64,000 bases of DNA from Wenxinia marina DSM 24838 (GCF_000379485.1 NZ_KB902314.1:1-64000); one strand, 5' to 3'. Positions 45,128-57,230 are shown, counted from the stretch's first letter. Notes: a model not told the origin generated them from the sequence alone. Program-made: numbers and translations.

Positions 45128-47368
45128 ATGGCTACCTTCATCGGGAAGGATAGCTGGGCCTGGGATGATCGCGATTTCATCTACGGGACCGGCTCCGCTG
45201 ATGTCATCAGGCTGCTGGGCGGCAACGACACGGCCTATGGCTACGGCGGGAACGATTCGATCGACGGCGGGTACGGCAACGACTTCGTCGACGGCGGCGC
45301 GGGCAACGACACCATCCGCGGCGATTACGGCGACGACGAACTCGTCGGCGGCGCCGGGTCGGACACCATCTTCGGCGGGGCCGGGGCCGACCGGCTCTGG
45401 GGTGCGGGCTGGTACGGCGACGTCAGCGGCGACAGGGCCGACTCGCTGTACGGCGGCGACGGCTCCGACCGGTTCTATGGCGGCTCGGGCGGCGACCTGA
45501 TGGACGGCGGCAACGGGGACGATGTCTTCGAGCTCGGGACCTTCGCCCAGATGACCAACGACCGGGTCTACGGCGGCGCCGGAACCGACCAGCTCCGGCT
45601 CGACTACAAGCTTGCCGACGCGGCGCTGATCGTCACCCAGCAGGACTACAAGTCCGTCATCACTCTGCCCGGGAACATCGTCGTGTCCGGGATCGAGCAG
45701 TTCCACGTGCGCGGAACCGACTTTGCCGACGTCATTACCGGCTGGAAGCACGACGACACGCTGATGGGCGGCAAGGGCGACGACCGGCTGACCGGGAACG
45801 CGGGCTTCGACGCCCTGTACGGGGCGTACGGCAACGACACCATCTTCGGCGGTTCGGGCGACGACGAGCTGTATGGCGACGACACCGGCTACTACGACTG
45901 GAGCGAGACCGGGGTCGAGGGCAACGACAGGATCTACGGCGGCCTCGGGAACGACTATGCCACCGGCGGCGCCGGCAAGGATTCGCTGTACGGCGGCGAC
46001 GGCAACGACGCGATGTACGGCGAGGAAGGTAACGACCTTGTCGACGGCGACGGCGGCAACGACACCCTGATGGGCGGCACTGGCGCCGACAAGGTGTACG
46101 GCGAGAACGGCGACGACCGGCTCTTCTCCGAGGGCTTCCTCGGCGAGGACAAGGAGGTGTCGGTGGACAGCCTGTTCGGCGGCGCGGGGAGCGACGAGAT
46201 GTGGGCCGGCGTCGGCGACTACGTCGCGGGCGGCACCCATGTCGGGACGATCGACCTCGCCCAGCTGAACTTCGACTGGCTCGCCCCCAGCCATGCCCAC
46301 TACGCGACCGGCGTGACCTACGACCTGTCGACGCAGGGCCAGACGATCGTGACGCTGGCCAATGGAACCCGCGTCGGCGAGATCGAACGGCTCGTCTTCC
46401 ACGGTGGGGCCGGTCAGGACAACGTGACGGGCGCTAGCCTGGAAGATCGGCTCTACGGTGGCCTGGGCAACGACGTCCTGCGGGGTCTCGGCGGGTCGGA
46501 CTGGCTCGAGGGCGGGCCGGGCCGCGACACGCTGTACGGCGGCGACGGCGACGATACGTTCGAGGACTACGACGAGTACGGCGCACCCGGCAGCACCGAC
46601 ACAATGTACGGCGGTGCGGGGGACGACGTTTTCCACGACGGCACCGGTGCGGATTCCCTGTTCGGGGACAGCGGGAACGACCTGTTCTACATGGGCGCGT
46701 ACCTGCGGGACGAGGACTACCTGGGCGACCGGGTCGAAGGCGGGAGCGGTTACGACACCGCGAACTACATCGATGCCGATGCCTCGGTCGTGATCGACCT
46801 GTCGAACCAGTCGAAGAACGCCGGTTCTGCCGTGGGCGACCGCCTGAACTCGATCGAGCGCATCATCGGCTCGCTGCACGACGACCAGCTGTTCGGCAAC
46901 GGCGGAGCGAACGCGCTGGACGGCAGCGGGAGCGACGACCGTCTCGACGGGCGCGGCGGCGACGACATCCTGATCGGGGGCGGCGGCGCCGACGAGGTCA
47001 CGGGTGGCGCCGGTGCGGACCTGTTCGTGCTGGAGCACAATGCCTTGGCGTTCGAGACGTACTGGCCGCACGACACGTTCACCGACTTCACCCGGGGGAC
47101 GGACAAGCTCGCCGTACTGGAGACCGCCTTCGGCGTGGACGAGATTACGTTCAAGCTTCAGAACAACACGACGGGGATCTCGACCGCGACAGGCCCGACC
47201 TTCGTATTCGAGACCGACGACTCGCGGCTATGGTTCGATGCCGACGGCAAGGGGATCGACACGGATGGCGACGGGATCATCGACACCAACCAGGACCCGG
47301 TTCTGATCGCGACGTTGCTTGGCATCACCGCGCTCACCAAGGCAGACTTCGGCTTCTTCGAGAGCTGA
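45128..47368 (+). CDS. RTX (haemolysin-type calcium-binding repeat) protein
   Basis: A 746-residue secreted protein built of several blocks of Gly/Asp-rich nonapeptides (GGxGxDxUx), for example [17 protein letters not shown] near the N-terminus, then about 195-345, 425-560 and 575-640. These fold as calcium-binding parallel beta-rolls outside the cell. There is no N-terminal signal peptide, and the C-terminus ([11 protein letters not shown]) suits an uncleaved type I secretion signal. No enzyme domain is recognisable, so a surface-layer, adhesin or matrix role is more likely than a toxin. Type I secretion genes are not in the window. A terminator-like hairpin precedes the start. Confidence 0.88.
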   Translation: MATFIGKDSWAWDDRDFIYGTGSADVIRLLGGNDTAYGYGGNDSIDGGYGNDFVDGGAGNDTIRGDYGDDELVGGAGSDTIFGGAGADRLWGAGWYGDVSGDRADSLYGGDGSDRFYGGSGGDLMDGGNGDDVFELGTFAQMTNDRVYGGAGTDQLRLDYKLADAALIVTQQDYKSVITLPGNIVVSGIEQFHVRGTDFADVITGWKHDDTLMGGKGDDRLTGNAGFDALYGAYGNDTIFGGSGDDELYGDDTGYYDWSETGVEGNDRIYGGLGNDYATGGAGKDSLYGGDGNDAMYGEEGNDLVDGDGGNDTLMGGTGADKVYGENGDDRLFSEGFLGEDKEVSVDSLFGGAGSDEMWAGVGDYVAGGTHVGTIDLAQLNFDWLAPSHAHYATGVTYDLSTQGQTIVTLANGTRVGEIERLVFHGGAGQDNVTGASLEDRLYGGLGNDVLRGLGGSDWLEGGPGRDTLYGGDGDDTFEDYDEYGAPGSTDTMYGGAGDDVFHDGTGADSLFGDSGNDLFYMGAYLRDEDYLGDRVEGGSGYDTANYIDADASVVIDLSNQSKNAGSAVGDRLNSIERIIGSLHDDQLFGNGGANALDGSGSDDRLDGRGGDDILIGGGGADEVTGGAGADLFVLEHNALAFETYWPHDTFTDFTRGTDKLAVLETAFGVDEITFKLQNNTTGISTATGPTFVFETDDSRLWFDADGKGIDTDGDGIIDTNQDPVLIATLLGITALTKADFGFFES

Positions 47369-47376
47369 CGAACGGG

Positions 47377-47403
47377 CGGGGCGGTCCGAAAGGTGCCGCC
47401 CCG
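47377..47403 (+). terminator. Hairpin after the RTX gene
   Basis: Perfect 8-bp arms CGGGGCGG (47377-47384) and CCGCCCCG (47396-47403) with an 11-base loop, starting 8 bases after the stop codon. No T-run follows. The rest of the 181-bp gap to the convergent Ldt gene shows no feature. Confidence 0.5.
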
Positions 47404-47549
47404 ACCCTCCAACCGCCGTCACGAGCAACGATCAGATCGACCTGGACCGGAGTCGGTCGATCCGGCAATGGCTGCGGTCGCAGCAATCGGGCCGAGCGAT
47501 TGGCCCGCTCCTGCAGGCCATCGGCGGGTCGATCCGCCAGGCAGCCCCG

Positions 47550-48143
47550 TCAGATCAGCTGCACCTGCGTGCCGACGTTGGCAAAGCCGAACAGTTCGGT
47601 GATGTGCTCGTTGTAGAGGCCGATGCAGCCGTTGGACGAGCGGCGGCCGATCTTGCGCGTGTCGTGGGTGCCGTGGATCCGGTAGTACTGCCACGACAGG
47701 TACAGGGCGTAGGGGCCGAGCGGGTTCATCGGATCGCCGCCCTCGACGAATTCCGGCCATTCGGGATTGCGCTCGCGCATCGACGGGGTCGGACGCCACG
47801 GCGGCGCGACGACCTTCTGCGTCACCTCGGTGCGGCCCCGGCGGGTCAGCTCCTCGGTCAGCGGGACGGAGGTCGGGTAGAGGCGGTAGATGCTCTCGTC
47901 CTCGGACCAGTAGTGCAGCGCGCGGCAGGTGATGTCGACGAGGATCACGCCGCCCTGCAGGGTGTCGAAATGGTCGCGCCAGTTCAGCATCCGGAAGCCG
48001 GAGACGTTGCGCTGGACCGCGTCGAGGTCCGATTCGAACTCGGTCGAATTGGCCTGCTGCGCGATCGCAGGCGCGGCGAGCGTGGCGGCGCCGGCGGCGA
48101 GGAAGAGACGCCGGTTGAGGCGGGAGGGGTCGGATGGGGCCAT
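47550..48143 (-). CDS. L,D-transpeptidase (YkuD domain), Tat-type signal
   Basis: A 197-residue envelope enzyme that cross-links peptidoglycan (3-3 links) or attaches proteins to it. The N-terminus has a twin-arginine motif, NRRLFLAAG, and cleavage near AIAQ. The catalytic motif is HGTHDTRKIGRRSSNGCIGL with nucleophile C173. The YALYLSWQYYRIHGTHD context belongs to the ErfK/YbiS/YkuD family. It is divergent from a CAP-domain lipoprotein (170 bp between starts) and a second Ldt lies just beyond. Confidence 0.92.
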   Translation of the reverse strand: MAPSDPSRLNRRLFLAAGAATLAAPAIAQQANSTEFESDLDAVQRNVSGFRMLNWRDHFDTLQGGVILVDITCRALHYWSEDESIYRLYPTSVPLTEELTRRGRTEVTQKVVAPPWRPTPSMRERNPEWPEFVEGGDPMNPLGPYALYLSWQYYRIHGTHDTRKIGRRSSNGCIGLYNEHITELFGFANVGTQVQLI

Positions 48144-48312
48144 GAAAGGACGCTCCGGATGTAGGGGGAGGATCGGGATTGCCGTCTGGTAGGATGCGCC
48201 CCCCGCGCGCGCAATTCAAACCCGCGTCATGTCGGCGCATCGCCGCCGTTCCGTGTTTGAAGTGCCGCAAGGCCGGCGCTATGGAGGGCGCGGTTTTCAC
48301 GAGGTGACGACG

Positions 48313-48825
48313 ATGCGGCGACGCGAGCTTCTGGCCGGCCTTTCTGCCCTTTCGATCCTTGCGGCCTGTGGCGCGCCCGCCGGGCGCATCGGCGCGGACG
48401 GTCTGCCGGTGCGGCAGGTTTACCGGATCACCCCCGAGGACGAGCAGCAGATTCCGTACCGCGTTCTGGACGGCGTCAACACGCTGCGCCAGGCCGCGGG
48501 CCGGTCTCCGCTGTCGCTGGACGCGCAGTTGACCGCGGCCGCGGCGACCCACAGCCAGGACATGGCGCGGCAGAACCGGCCGTGGAACTTCGGCTCGGAC
48601 GGGTCCTCCGCGCTCGACCGGATTCGGCGCGTGGGCTACCAGGGCGGCCTCGTGGGCGAGGCGATCGCCGAGACCTACGAGACCGAACTCGAGACGCTGG
48701 CGGCTTGGATGGAAAACCCGCTGACCCGGGACGTCGTGCTCGACCCGACCGCCCGGAGGCTCGGCGTGTCGTGGTTCCAGGAGCCGGCGGGCAAGATCTG
48801 GTGGACGATGGTGATCGGCAGCTGA
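48313..48825 (+). CDS. CAP/SCP-domain lipoprotein
   Basis: A 170-residue protein with a lipoprotein signal (MRRRELLAGLSALSILAAC, lipid on the Cys at 19) that also carries an RRxxL twin-arginine-like motif. The rest is a CAP (SCP/PR1-like) domain: NTLRQAAGRSPLSLDAQLTAAAATHSQDMA, then GEAIAETYETELETLAAW and TMVIG. Bacterial CAP proteins are often envelope-associated and of unknown activity. The ATG at 48313 is preceded by GAGGTGA. Its position between two L,D-transpeptidase genes suggests a cell-wall function. Confidence 0.85.
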   Translation: MRRRELLAGLSALSILAACGAPAGRIGADGLPVRQVYRITPEDEQQIPYRVLDGVNTLRQAAGRSPLSLDAQLTAAAATHSQDMARQNRPWNFGSDGSSALDRIRRVGYQGGLVGEAIAETYETELETLAAWMENPLTRDVVLDPTARRLGVSWFQEPAGKIWWTMVIGS

Positions 48826-48831
48826 GGGCGA

Positions 48832-48851
48832 TCGGGAGCGGACGCTCCCGA
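48832..48851. terminator. Bidirectional hairpin between CAP and Ldt genes
   Basis: Perfect 8-bp arms TCGGGAGC (48832-48839) and GCTCCCGA (48844-48851) with a 4-base loop, between two convergent stop codons. A smaller CCCG-TCGT-CGGG hairpin follows at once. No T-run. Confidence 0.5.
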
Positions 48852-48866
48852 CCCGTCGTCGGGCGG

Positions 48867-49364
48867 TCAGGCGTACAGGAAGATCGGCGTCCCGTCGTTC
48901 ACCATCGCGTAGACTTCCTCGATTTCGTCGTTCTGGATGGCGACGCAGCCGGCGGTCCAGTCGCGCTTGCCCACCATTTCGGTCGGGGTGCCGTGGATGA
49001 AGATGTCGCCGCCCGGATCGCGGCCCATCTCGTGGGCGCGGGCGCGGTCACGATCGTTGGGGTACGAGATGCCGATCGACAGGTGATAGGCCGAGTTCGG
49101 GTTGCGCCGGTCGATCCAGTACTGCCCCTCGGGCGTCTTGCCGTCACCCTTGACCTGCTTGTGGCCGACGGGCGCGAAGCCCAGCTCGAACCGCAGCGCC
49201 TTGAGCGCGGTCTGGCCGTTGAACAGCAGAAGCTGGCGCTGGGATTTCAGCGCGATCAGGCTGGTCACGGTCGGCCCGTTATACTCCAGAAACTTGCTGC
49301 CACTGCTGCAGCCGGCGAGACCCAGAAGGCCGCCGGCGACGAGCGCCCTGCGCGAGATGTTCAT
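48867..49364 (-). CDS. L,D-transpeptidase lipoprotein (YkuD domain)
   Basis: A 165-residue lipoprotein. The signal MNISRRALVAGGLLGLAGC combines a twin-arginine pair with a lipobox ending at C19. The YkuD active site is HGTPTEMVGKRDWTAGCVAI with nucleophile C140. It is shorter than the first Ldt and belongs to a different subfamily (the GHKQVKGDGKTPEGQYWID entry is typical of YafK-like or murein-recycling Ldts). It is convergent with the CAP lipoprotein gene. Expected location is the periplasmic leaflet or the inner face of the outer membrane. Confidence 0.92.
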   Translation of the reverse strand: MNISRRALVAGGLLGLAGCSSGSKFLEYNGPTVTSLIALKSQRQLLLFNGQTALKALRFELGFAPVGHKQVKGDGKTPEGQYWIDRRNPNSAYHLSIGISYPNDRDRARAHEMGRDPGGDIFIHGTPTEMVGKRDWTAGCVAIQNDEIEEVYAMVNDGTPIFLYA

Positions 49365-49445
49365 GTTATTGCACTGCCTCGGTGCGTTCCCTCGTTGGTG
49401 CGACTCGATAGCGAAAATCGCGCCTCCGGCATAGCCGGTTATCCG

Positions 49446-50639
49446 TCACTGGATCGTGAAGCGTGTCGCGATTTCCACATGGTCGGACCAGCGGAACTGG
49501 TCGATGACCTGCACCCGGCCCAAGGCGTAGCCTGCCGCGACCAGCTGTTCGGCATCGCGCGCGAAGGTGACGGGGTTGCACGAGACCATCGCGACGTGCG
49601 GTACCCGGGCGGCCGCGATCTCGGCCACCTGCGCCTCGGCCCCGGCGCGGGGCGGGTCGAGGACGACGGCGTCGAAGGCCCCGAGCTCGTCCCGCAACAG
49701 GGGACGGCGGAACAGGTCCCGCGCCTCGGTGGTCACGCGCTTCGGGCCCGGCGCCTCGCGCCAGCCGCGGTCGAGCGCGGCCAGCATCGGCGCGGCGCCC
49801 TCCACCGCGTGCACCTCGGCCGCCTCCGCCAGCGGCAGCGTGAAGGTCCCGCACCCGGCGAACAGGTCGGCGACCCGGCGCGCGCCCTTCGTCGCGTCCA
49901 GCACCTCGGCCACCAGCGCCACCTCGCCTTCGCGCGTGGCCTGCAGGAACGCACCCGGCGGCGGCACCACGAGGGCGGGGCCCATCCGCTGCGCCGGCGG
50001 GCGGCGCTGGGCCACCGGCTCGTCGCCCCAGGTCAGCCGCGCGAGGTCGTGCGCTTCGGCCAGCGCGCCGAGGTCCGAGCGCAGGGTGTCGTCCAGCGCC
50101 CTCTCCGTTTCGACGAGGATGTCGGCGCCCCCCTCGCTCCACGTCACCGTCAGGCCCGCCTCGCCGCGGCGGGAGGCGGCGAGGCGCGCGAGCGCCTCCA
50201 GCGCCGGGCGCACGGCGACGATCTGCGGCAGCACGAGGCGGCAGTCCGGCGTGTCGATCACGGTGTCAGAGCCGCGGGCGTGGAAGCCGACCATCGCGCC
50301 GGACTTCGTCCGCCGCCCGGCGAACCGCGCCCGCCGCCGCGAATCGGGCGGCGAGGTCAGGGTCGCGCCGACCTCCGCCTCGATCCCCCGCGCCGCCAGC
50401 GCCCGCACCACGACCTCGCGCTTCCAGTCGGCGACGAACGCGTCGGAGGCATGCTGCAGTGCGCAGCCGCCGCAGGTGCGGTAGTGCCGGCAGGGCGGCG
50501 CGACGCGGTCGGGCGAAGGCGTGACGATCCGCACGACATCTTCGGCCAGAGCGACGTCCTCGCCCGGCAGGACACGCGGCACCAGCGTGCCGTCGTCGCA
50601 GCGCCCGAGGGCCTGCCGGGTGAGGGAACGGACGAGCAT
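49446..50639 (-). CDS. Iron-sulfur RNA (uracil-5-)methyltransferase, RlmC/RlmD-TrmA family
   Basis: A 397-residue SAM-dependent enzyme that makes m5U in rRNA or tRNA. Iron-sulfur ligands appear as C50, C56 and C59 (CRHYRTCGGC) with C133 as the fourth. The SAM site lies in VADLFAGCGTFTLPLA, and the catalytic C354 in MVSCNPVTFARD follows DPPRAG. There is no clear N-terminal TRAM domain beyond a short beta region, as in many alphaproteobacterial homologues. The target base cannot be read from sequence. The ATG at 50639 fits the family length. Confidence 0.9.
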   Translation of the reverse strand: MLVRSLTRQALGRCDDGTLVPRVLPGEDVALAEDVVRIVTPSPDRVAPPCRHYRTCGGCALQHASDAFVADWKREVVVRALAARGIEAEVGATLTSPPDSRRRARFAGRRTKSGAMVGFHARGSDTVIDTPDCRLVLPQIVAVRPALEALARLAASRRGEAGLTVTWSEGGADILVETERALDDTLRSDLGALAEAHDLARLTWGDEPVAQRRPPAQRMGPALVVPPPGAFLQATREGEVALVAEVLDATKGARRVADLFAGCGTFTLPLAEAAEVHAVEGAAPMLAALDRGWREAPGPKRVTTEARDLFRRPLLRDELGAFDAVVLDPPRAGAEAQVAEIAAARVPHVAMVSCNPVTFARDAEQLVAAGYALGRVQVIDQFRWSDHVEIATRFTIQ

Positions 50640-50779
50640 GGCCCGCCTGTCCCCCGGGCGGGCGCCGCTGTCAATCGTGGGCGCAATGGCACGGATTGGC
50701 GATACCGGTGGTCCCGGCGCGTGGCACTTGCCGGGCGGATGGGGCAAAGGTGCCGGCGGACCCGGAACGGAGACGAACC

Positions 50780-51529
50780 TTGATCGACTGGACGGCCTTG
50801 CCGGCGGTGGTCGCCGCGATGATCGCGGGCGGCCTGTTGAAGGGCGCGACAGGCGCGGGGGCGCCGGTCGTGGCGGTGCCGGTGCTGGCGCTGTTCTATG
50901 ACGTGCAGTTCGCGGTGGCGCTGTTCGTCATCCCCAACTTCTGCTCGAACGCGTGGCAGGGCTGGACCTACCGCGCCGCCGTCACCGACCGCCGCCTCGC
51001 CCTGCTGTTCGCGGCCAGCGGCCTCGTCGGCGCCGGCGTCGGGACCGTGATGCTGGTGAACCTGCCCTCCGGCCTGCTGATCGGCGCCGTCGCCCTCGCA
51101 GTCCTGCTCTACATCGGCTTTCGCATCGCGCGTCCGGACTGGACGCTCCCGCGCGAGACCGGCCGCCGGCTCGCCGTGCCCGCGGGGCTGCTGGGCGGTG
51201 TGCTGCAGGGGGCGGCCGGCATCTCGGCCCCCGCCTCGATCACCTTCCTCAACGCCATGCGGCTGGACCGGGAGGAGTTCATCGGCACCATCTCGCTCTT
51301 CTTCATGGCGATGTGCCTGGTGCAGATCCCGCTGCTCAGCGCCTACGGCCTGCTGACGCCGCATGTCGCGCTGCTGGGGCTGTTGGCGATGATCCCGCTG
51401 TTCGGGGCGATGCCGGTGGGCGCCTGGATGGCGCGGCACGTGTCGCGCGCGGCGTTCGACCGGATCGTCCTCGGCCTTCTCGGCATCCTGTCGCTGCGCC
51501 TGCTGGCCGAGGCGACGGGCCTGTGGTGA
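50780..51529 (+). CDS. TauE/SafE-family sulfite exporter-like permease
   Basis: A 249-residue inner-membrane protein with about eight helices. GGLLKGATGAGAPVVAVPVL and LLGGVLQGAAGISAP form the two inverted-repeat signature segments of the TauE/SafE family. Substrates include sulfite, sulfonates and other organic anions; none can be assigned. The start is a TTG at 50780 with GGAG 7 bases upstream; an upstream in-frame TTG at 50696 has no such site. It is convergent, 3 bp from the end of the ABC transporter run. Confidence 0.85.
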   Translation: MIDWTALPAVVAAMIAGGLLKGATGAGAPVVAVPVLALFYDVQFAVALFVIPNFCSNAWQGWTYRAAVTDRRLALLFAASGLVGAGVGTVMLVNLPSGLLIGAVALAVLLYIGFRIARPDWTLPRETGRRLAVPAGLLGGVLQGAAGISAPASITFLNAMRLDREEFIGTISLFFMAMCLVQIPLLSAYGLLTPHVALLGLLAMIPLFGAMPVGAWMARHVSRAAFDRIVLGLLGILSLRLLAEATGLW

Positions 51530-51532
51530 GGG

Positions 51533-53398
51533 CTACTCCGCCGCGCTGGCGGCCGGGATGAACCCGCCCGACTGCCGGTTCCAGTAGCGGGCATAGACGC
51601 CGCCAGAGGCGAGCAGGTCCTCGTGCGTCCCCTGCTCCACGATGCGCCCGTCCTCGAGCACGATGATCCGGTCCATCCGCGCCAGCGTCGACAGGCGGTG
51701 CGCGATGGCGATCACCGTCTTGCCCTCCATCGCGCCCTCGAGCGCGCGCTGGATCGACGCCTCGACCTCGCTGTCGAGGGCGGAGGTCGCCTCGTCCAGC
51801 ACCAGGATCGGCGCGTCCTTGAGGAACGCCCGCGCCAGCGCGACCCGCTGCCGCTGGCCACCCGACAGCTTCACCCCCCGCTCGCCCAGATGCGCGTCAT
51901 AGCCGGTGCGCCCCTTGTGGTCCTTCAGCGACAGGATGAAGTCGTGCGCCTCGGCCCGCTCCGCCGCGGCCTCGACCTCGGCGTCCGTCGCGTCCGGCCG
52001 GCCGTAGCGGATGTTGTCGCGGGCCGAGCGGTTGAACATCGCCGTCTCCTGCGTGACCATCGCGATCTGCCGCCGCAGACTCTCCTGCGTGACGTCGCGC
52101 ACGTCCTGCGATCCGACGAGAATGCGCCCTTTCTCCACGTCGTAGAGCCGCAGCAGCAGCGACACGAGCGTCGACTTGCCCGCGCCGCTGGCGCCGACGA
52201 CGCCGACCTTCTCGCCGGGGGCGATCGTCAGGTCGACATCCTCGATCCCGCCCTCGTGCCGGCCGTAGCTGAAGCTGACATGGTCGAACCGGATACCGGC
52301 GGCGTCCGTCAGCTCCACCGCGTCCGCCCTGTCGGTCAGCGTCCAGGCGGGCGACAGCGTGCGCATCCCGTCCTCGACCTCGCCGACGTTGGCGTAGATG
52401 CCCATCAGCGTGAAGCTGACCCAGCCGGTCATCTGGGCGATCCGCAGCGCCACGGTGCCGGTGGCCGCGATGTCGCCCGCGCTGGCCTGCCCGTTGCTCC
52501 ACATCCACAGGGTGGAGCCGACGAGGATCACCGGCAGGATGCCCGCGATCACCGACAGGAACAGCCGGAAGCCGGTCGCGACGGTGCCGAAGTCCAGCGT
52601 CCGCTCGCGGTAGCCGCGCATCGCGCCGATGGCGGCCTCGTCCTCGTGGTCGGCGTGGGCGAACAGCTTGACGGTCCGCATGTTGGTGATCGTGTCGACC
52701 ACCTGCCCCGTCACCACCGCCCGCGCCGACGCCCGCGCCTCGGCCCGGACCCGCACGCGCGGGATGAAGAACCGGATGAACAGGACGTAGCCGACCATCC
52801 ACACCGTGAGCAGCCCGGCCGCCACCGGATCGACCGACAGGACGAGGACCGCCGTCGCGACGATGGAGGCGAGCGCGAAGACGACCGTGTTGATCGTCTC
52901 GGTCGCCACCTCGGTGATCGCGCGGCTGACCTGCATCTGCTTCTGCGCGATCCGCCCGGCGAAGTCGTTGTCGAAGAACGTGACCGCCTGCCCCAGCGTC
53001 CAGCGGTGCAGCCGCGACAGGACCAGCGTCGTCAGGTTCGGCTGCAGCGCGAGGGACTGGATCGCCGAGGACAGGCCGAAGGTCAGCGGCCGGATCGCGA
53101 TGAGGAAGACCGCGATGCCGAGGAACAGCCAGCCGTTCTCGGCCAGCATTCTATCAGGGCCGCTACTGAGGGCGCTGTCGATCACGAGGCCGAGGAAGAA
53201 GGCCGAGATCACCTCGGCCGTGCCCGCGATGGCCGACACGATGCCGGCGACGAAGAGCCCCCGCCCCGACCCCGCCAGCGCCCAGGCGAAGAACGCCCAC
53301 AGCTGGCCCGGCGGCGCGCGGTCCGTTGACGCGAAGGCCGGGATCAGCCCGGCCAGCCGCTTCAATCCCGTGCGCTGCGGATCGGCGACCTCGCTCAC
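51533..53398 (-). CDS. ABC exporter, fused permease-ATPase (third of three)
   Basis: A 621-residue half-transporter with an N-terminal six-helix exporter domain (about 45-355) and a C-terminal ATPase. Motifs: Walker A GASGAGKST, Q-loop VTQE, signature KLSGGQRQRVALARA, Walker B ILVLDEATSALD, H-loop AHRLST. A family-typical FDNDFAGRIAQKQMQ segment lies in the second cytoplasmic loop. It starts at a GTG overlapping the stop of the previous ABC gene (GTGA). Substrate unknown; lipids, drugs and peptides are all possible. Confidence 0.9.
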   Translation of the reverse strand: MSEVADPQRTGLKRLAGLIPAFASTDRAPPGQLWAFFAWALAGSGRGLFVAGIVSAIAGTAEVISAFFLGLVIDSALSSGPDRMLAENGWLFLGIAVFLIAIRPLTFGLSSAIQSLALQPNLTTLVLSRLHRWTLGQAVTFFDNDFAGRIAQKQMQVSRAITEVATETINTVVFALASIVATAVLVLSVDPVAAGLLTVWMVGYVLFIRFFIPRVRVRAEARASARAVVTGQVVDTITNMRTVKLFAHADHEDEAAIGAMRGYRERTLDFGTVATGFRLFLSVIAGILPVILVGSTLWMWSNGQASAGDIAATGTVALRIAQMTGWVSFTLMGIYANVGEVEDGMRTLSPAWTLTDRADAVELTDAAGIRFDHVSFSYGRHEGGIEDVDLTIAPGEKVGVVGASGAGKSTLVSLLLRLYDVEKGRILVGSQDVRDVTQESLRRQIAMVTQETAMFNRSARDNIRYGRPDATDAEVEAAAERAEAHDFILSLKDHKGRTGYDAHLGERGVKLSGGQRQRVALARAFLKDAPILVLDEATSALDSEVEASIQRALEGAMEGKTVIAIAHRLSTLARMDRIIVLEDGRIVEQGTHEDLLASGGVYARYWNRQSGGFIPAASAAE

Positions 53399-55259
53399 TC
53401 GGCCGCCTCCTTCGCCAGGAAGCCGCCCGACTGGCGCCGCCACAGCCGCGCATACAGGCCATCCTCGGCCAGCAGCGCGTCGTGCGGCCCGTCCTCGATG
53501 ATCCGCCCGGCGCGCATGACCACGATCCGGTCCATGTGCGCGATGGTGGACAGGCGGTGCGCGATGGCGATGACGGTCTTGCCTTCCATCATCTCGTACA
53601 GCGTCTCCTGGATGGCGGCCTCGACCTCGCTATCTAGGGCGCTCGTCGCCTCGTCTAGGATCAGGATCGGCGCGTCCTTCAGGATCACGCGAGCGAGGGC
53701 GATCCGCTGCCGCTGACCGCCCGACAGCTTCACCCCCCGCTCGCCCACATGGGCGTCGAAGCCGGTGCGCCCCTTGGGGTCCTCCAGCGTGCGGATGAAG
53801 TCGAGCGCTTCCGCCTTCTCGGCGGCCGCGATCATCTCCGCCTCGGTCGCGTCGGGCCGGCCGTAGAGGAGGTTGGCGCGGACCGAGCGGTGAAGCAGGC
53901 TCGAATCCTGCGTCACCATGCCGATCGCCTGCCGCAGGCTCGACTGCCGGACGGTCGCGATGTCCTGCCCGTCGATCTCGATTCTGCCCGCCTCGGCGTC
54001 GCGGAACCGCAGCAGCAGGTTGACGAGCGACGACTTGCCCGCCCCGGACGGCCCGACGAGGCCCACACGCTCGCCCGGCGCGATGTCGAGGTCGATGCCG
54101 TCGAGCCCGCCCCAGCCGCGCCCGTAGTGGTGGGTCAGCCCGCGGATGCGGATCGAGCCCTTGTCCACCTTCAGCGCCGGCGCGCCCGGTTTGTCGGTCA
54201 CCGTCAGCGGCACCGCGATGCTCTCCAGCCCCTCGCGCATTGTGCCGATATGCTCGAACAGACGCACCGTCATCCACATGATGAACACGGTCATCGTGTT
54301 CAGCCGCAGCGCCATCGCCACAGCCGCCGCCACCTCGCCGATGGTGATCGTGCCGGCGGACCACAGCCACAGCGCGGGAGCGACGACCGCCAGCAGCGCG
54401 GCGGAGTTGAACGCCGCCAGTGCGCCCTGCATCTCGCCGAACAGCCGCATCAGCGCGCCGAAGCGCAGCCGCATCCGGACCATGCCGGAACGCGCGAAGG
54501 CCTCTTCCCGCTCGGCATGGGCGAACAGCTTCACCGTCTCGATGTTGGTGTAGGCATCGACCACGCGGCCCGTGACCATCGAGTTGGAGTGGCTGAACTT
54601 CTCGCCCAGCTTGCCCGCCCGCGGCGCGAGCCACAGCGCGAACCAGACGAAGGCCGCGATCCACAGGGCGAGGGGCAGTGCCAGCCGCCAGTCGAGACCC
54701 GCCAGCAGGATCAGCGTCACGGCGGCGAAGGCGATGGCCTGCCAGAACCCCTCGAAGAGGATGAAGGACGTGTCCTCTACCGCGACGCCGGTGTTCATCA
54801 CCCGGTTCGCCAGCCGCCCGGCGAAATCGGACTGGAAGAATCCGACCGGCTGCGCCAGCAGCAGGCGGTGCGACCGCCACCGCGACTGCGGCAGCATGTT
54901 GGTCGAGATGCCCGAGAACAGGATCGCCCCGTTCAGTCCCACCGCGATCGGCCGCAGCAGGAGGAGGAGGACGCCGGCCAGCACCAGCTCGCCGCCGTGG
55001 TCGGCCCAGAACGTCTCCGGCCCGGCCGCCATCAGGTCCACGATGCGCCCGGCGTACCAGATCAGCCCCAGCTCCAGCGCCGCCACGACGGTGCCGACGA
55101 GGGCGGCGAGGATCAGGATCGTCCGGAACGGCCGCAGATGCTCCATCAGGAACGCCATCGCGCTCTTCTTCGGGGGCGTGCGGGGCACGTCGGCGAACGG
55201 ATCGACGCGGGCCTCGATCCAGGCGTAGAGCCTGTCGTTCAGTCGCTTCAGCATGTCGG

Positions 55260-55263
<4 letters not shown>
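53395..55263 (-). CDS. ABC exporter, fused permease-ATPase (second of three)
   Basis: A 622-residue protein of the same architecture as its two neighbours: exporter transmembrane domain (about 35-340) then ATPase with GPSGAGKSS, KLSGGQRQRIALARV, ILILDEATSALD and AHRLST. The sequence FQSDFAGRLANRVMN parallels FENDFAGRLANRIMQ in the first copy. The C-terminal RRQSGGFL is shared by all three. The start is a GTG overlapping the stop of the first gene (GTGA); an ATG three codons in is an alternative. It likely pairs with one of its neighbours as a heterodimer. Confidence 0.9.
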
Positions 55264-57110
<1,847 letters not shown>

Positions 57111-57181
57111 TGGAGGCCCCGGAAATGGCGGGATTGGGCATGACGGATGACGGCGGGCGCGGGGGCCGGCCGTCCTTCAGC

Positions 57182-57218
57182 AGGATCGGCGCGGTCAGCC
57201 GCGCGGGTAGGCGATCCT
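57182..57218 (-). promoter_or_regulatory. Nested hairpin over the ABC-operon leader ORF
   Basis: Outer arms AGGATCG (57182-57188) and CGATCCT (57212-57218) enclose inner arms GCGCGG (57189-57194) and CCGCGC (57199-57204) with loop TCAG, giving 13 bp with one 7-base bulge. The loop is the stop codon region of the 11-codon ORF. No T-run follows on the minus strand. Confidence 0.45.
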
Positions 57219-57230
57219 GAGCTGATCCAT
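57195..57230 (-). CDS. Possible 11-residue leader peptide
   Basis: ATG-initiated frame encoding MDQLRIAYPRG, with TTGGAGGG 7-8 bases upstream, one of the best Shine-Dalgarno sequences in the window. It ends 84 bases before the first ABC exporter. Its second half lies inside a nested hairpin, as in attenuation or ribosome-stalling leaders. It could instead be the remnant of a longer gene. Confidence 0.35.
   Translation of the reverse strand: MDQLRIAYPRG

Noticed and set aside
50696-50779. Upstream TTG start for the TauE-like permease
   Set aside because: The added residues are Arg/Ala-rich without a helix, and the TTG at 50780 has a well-placed GGAG.
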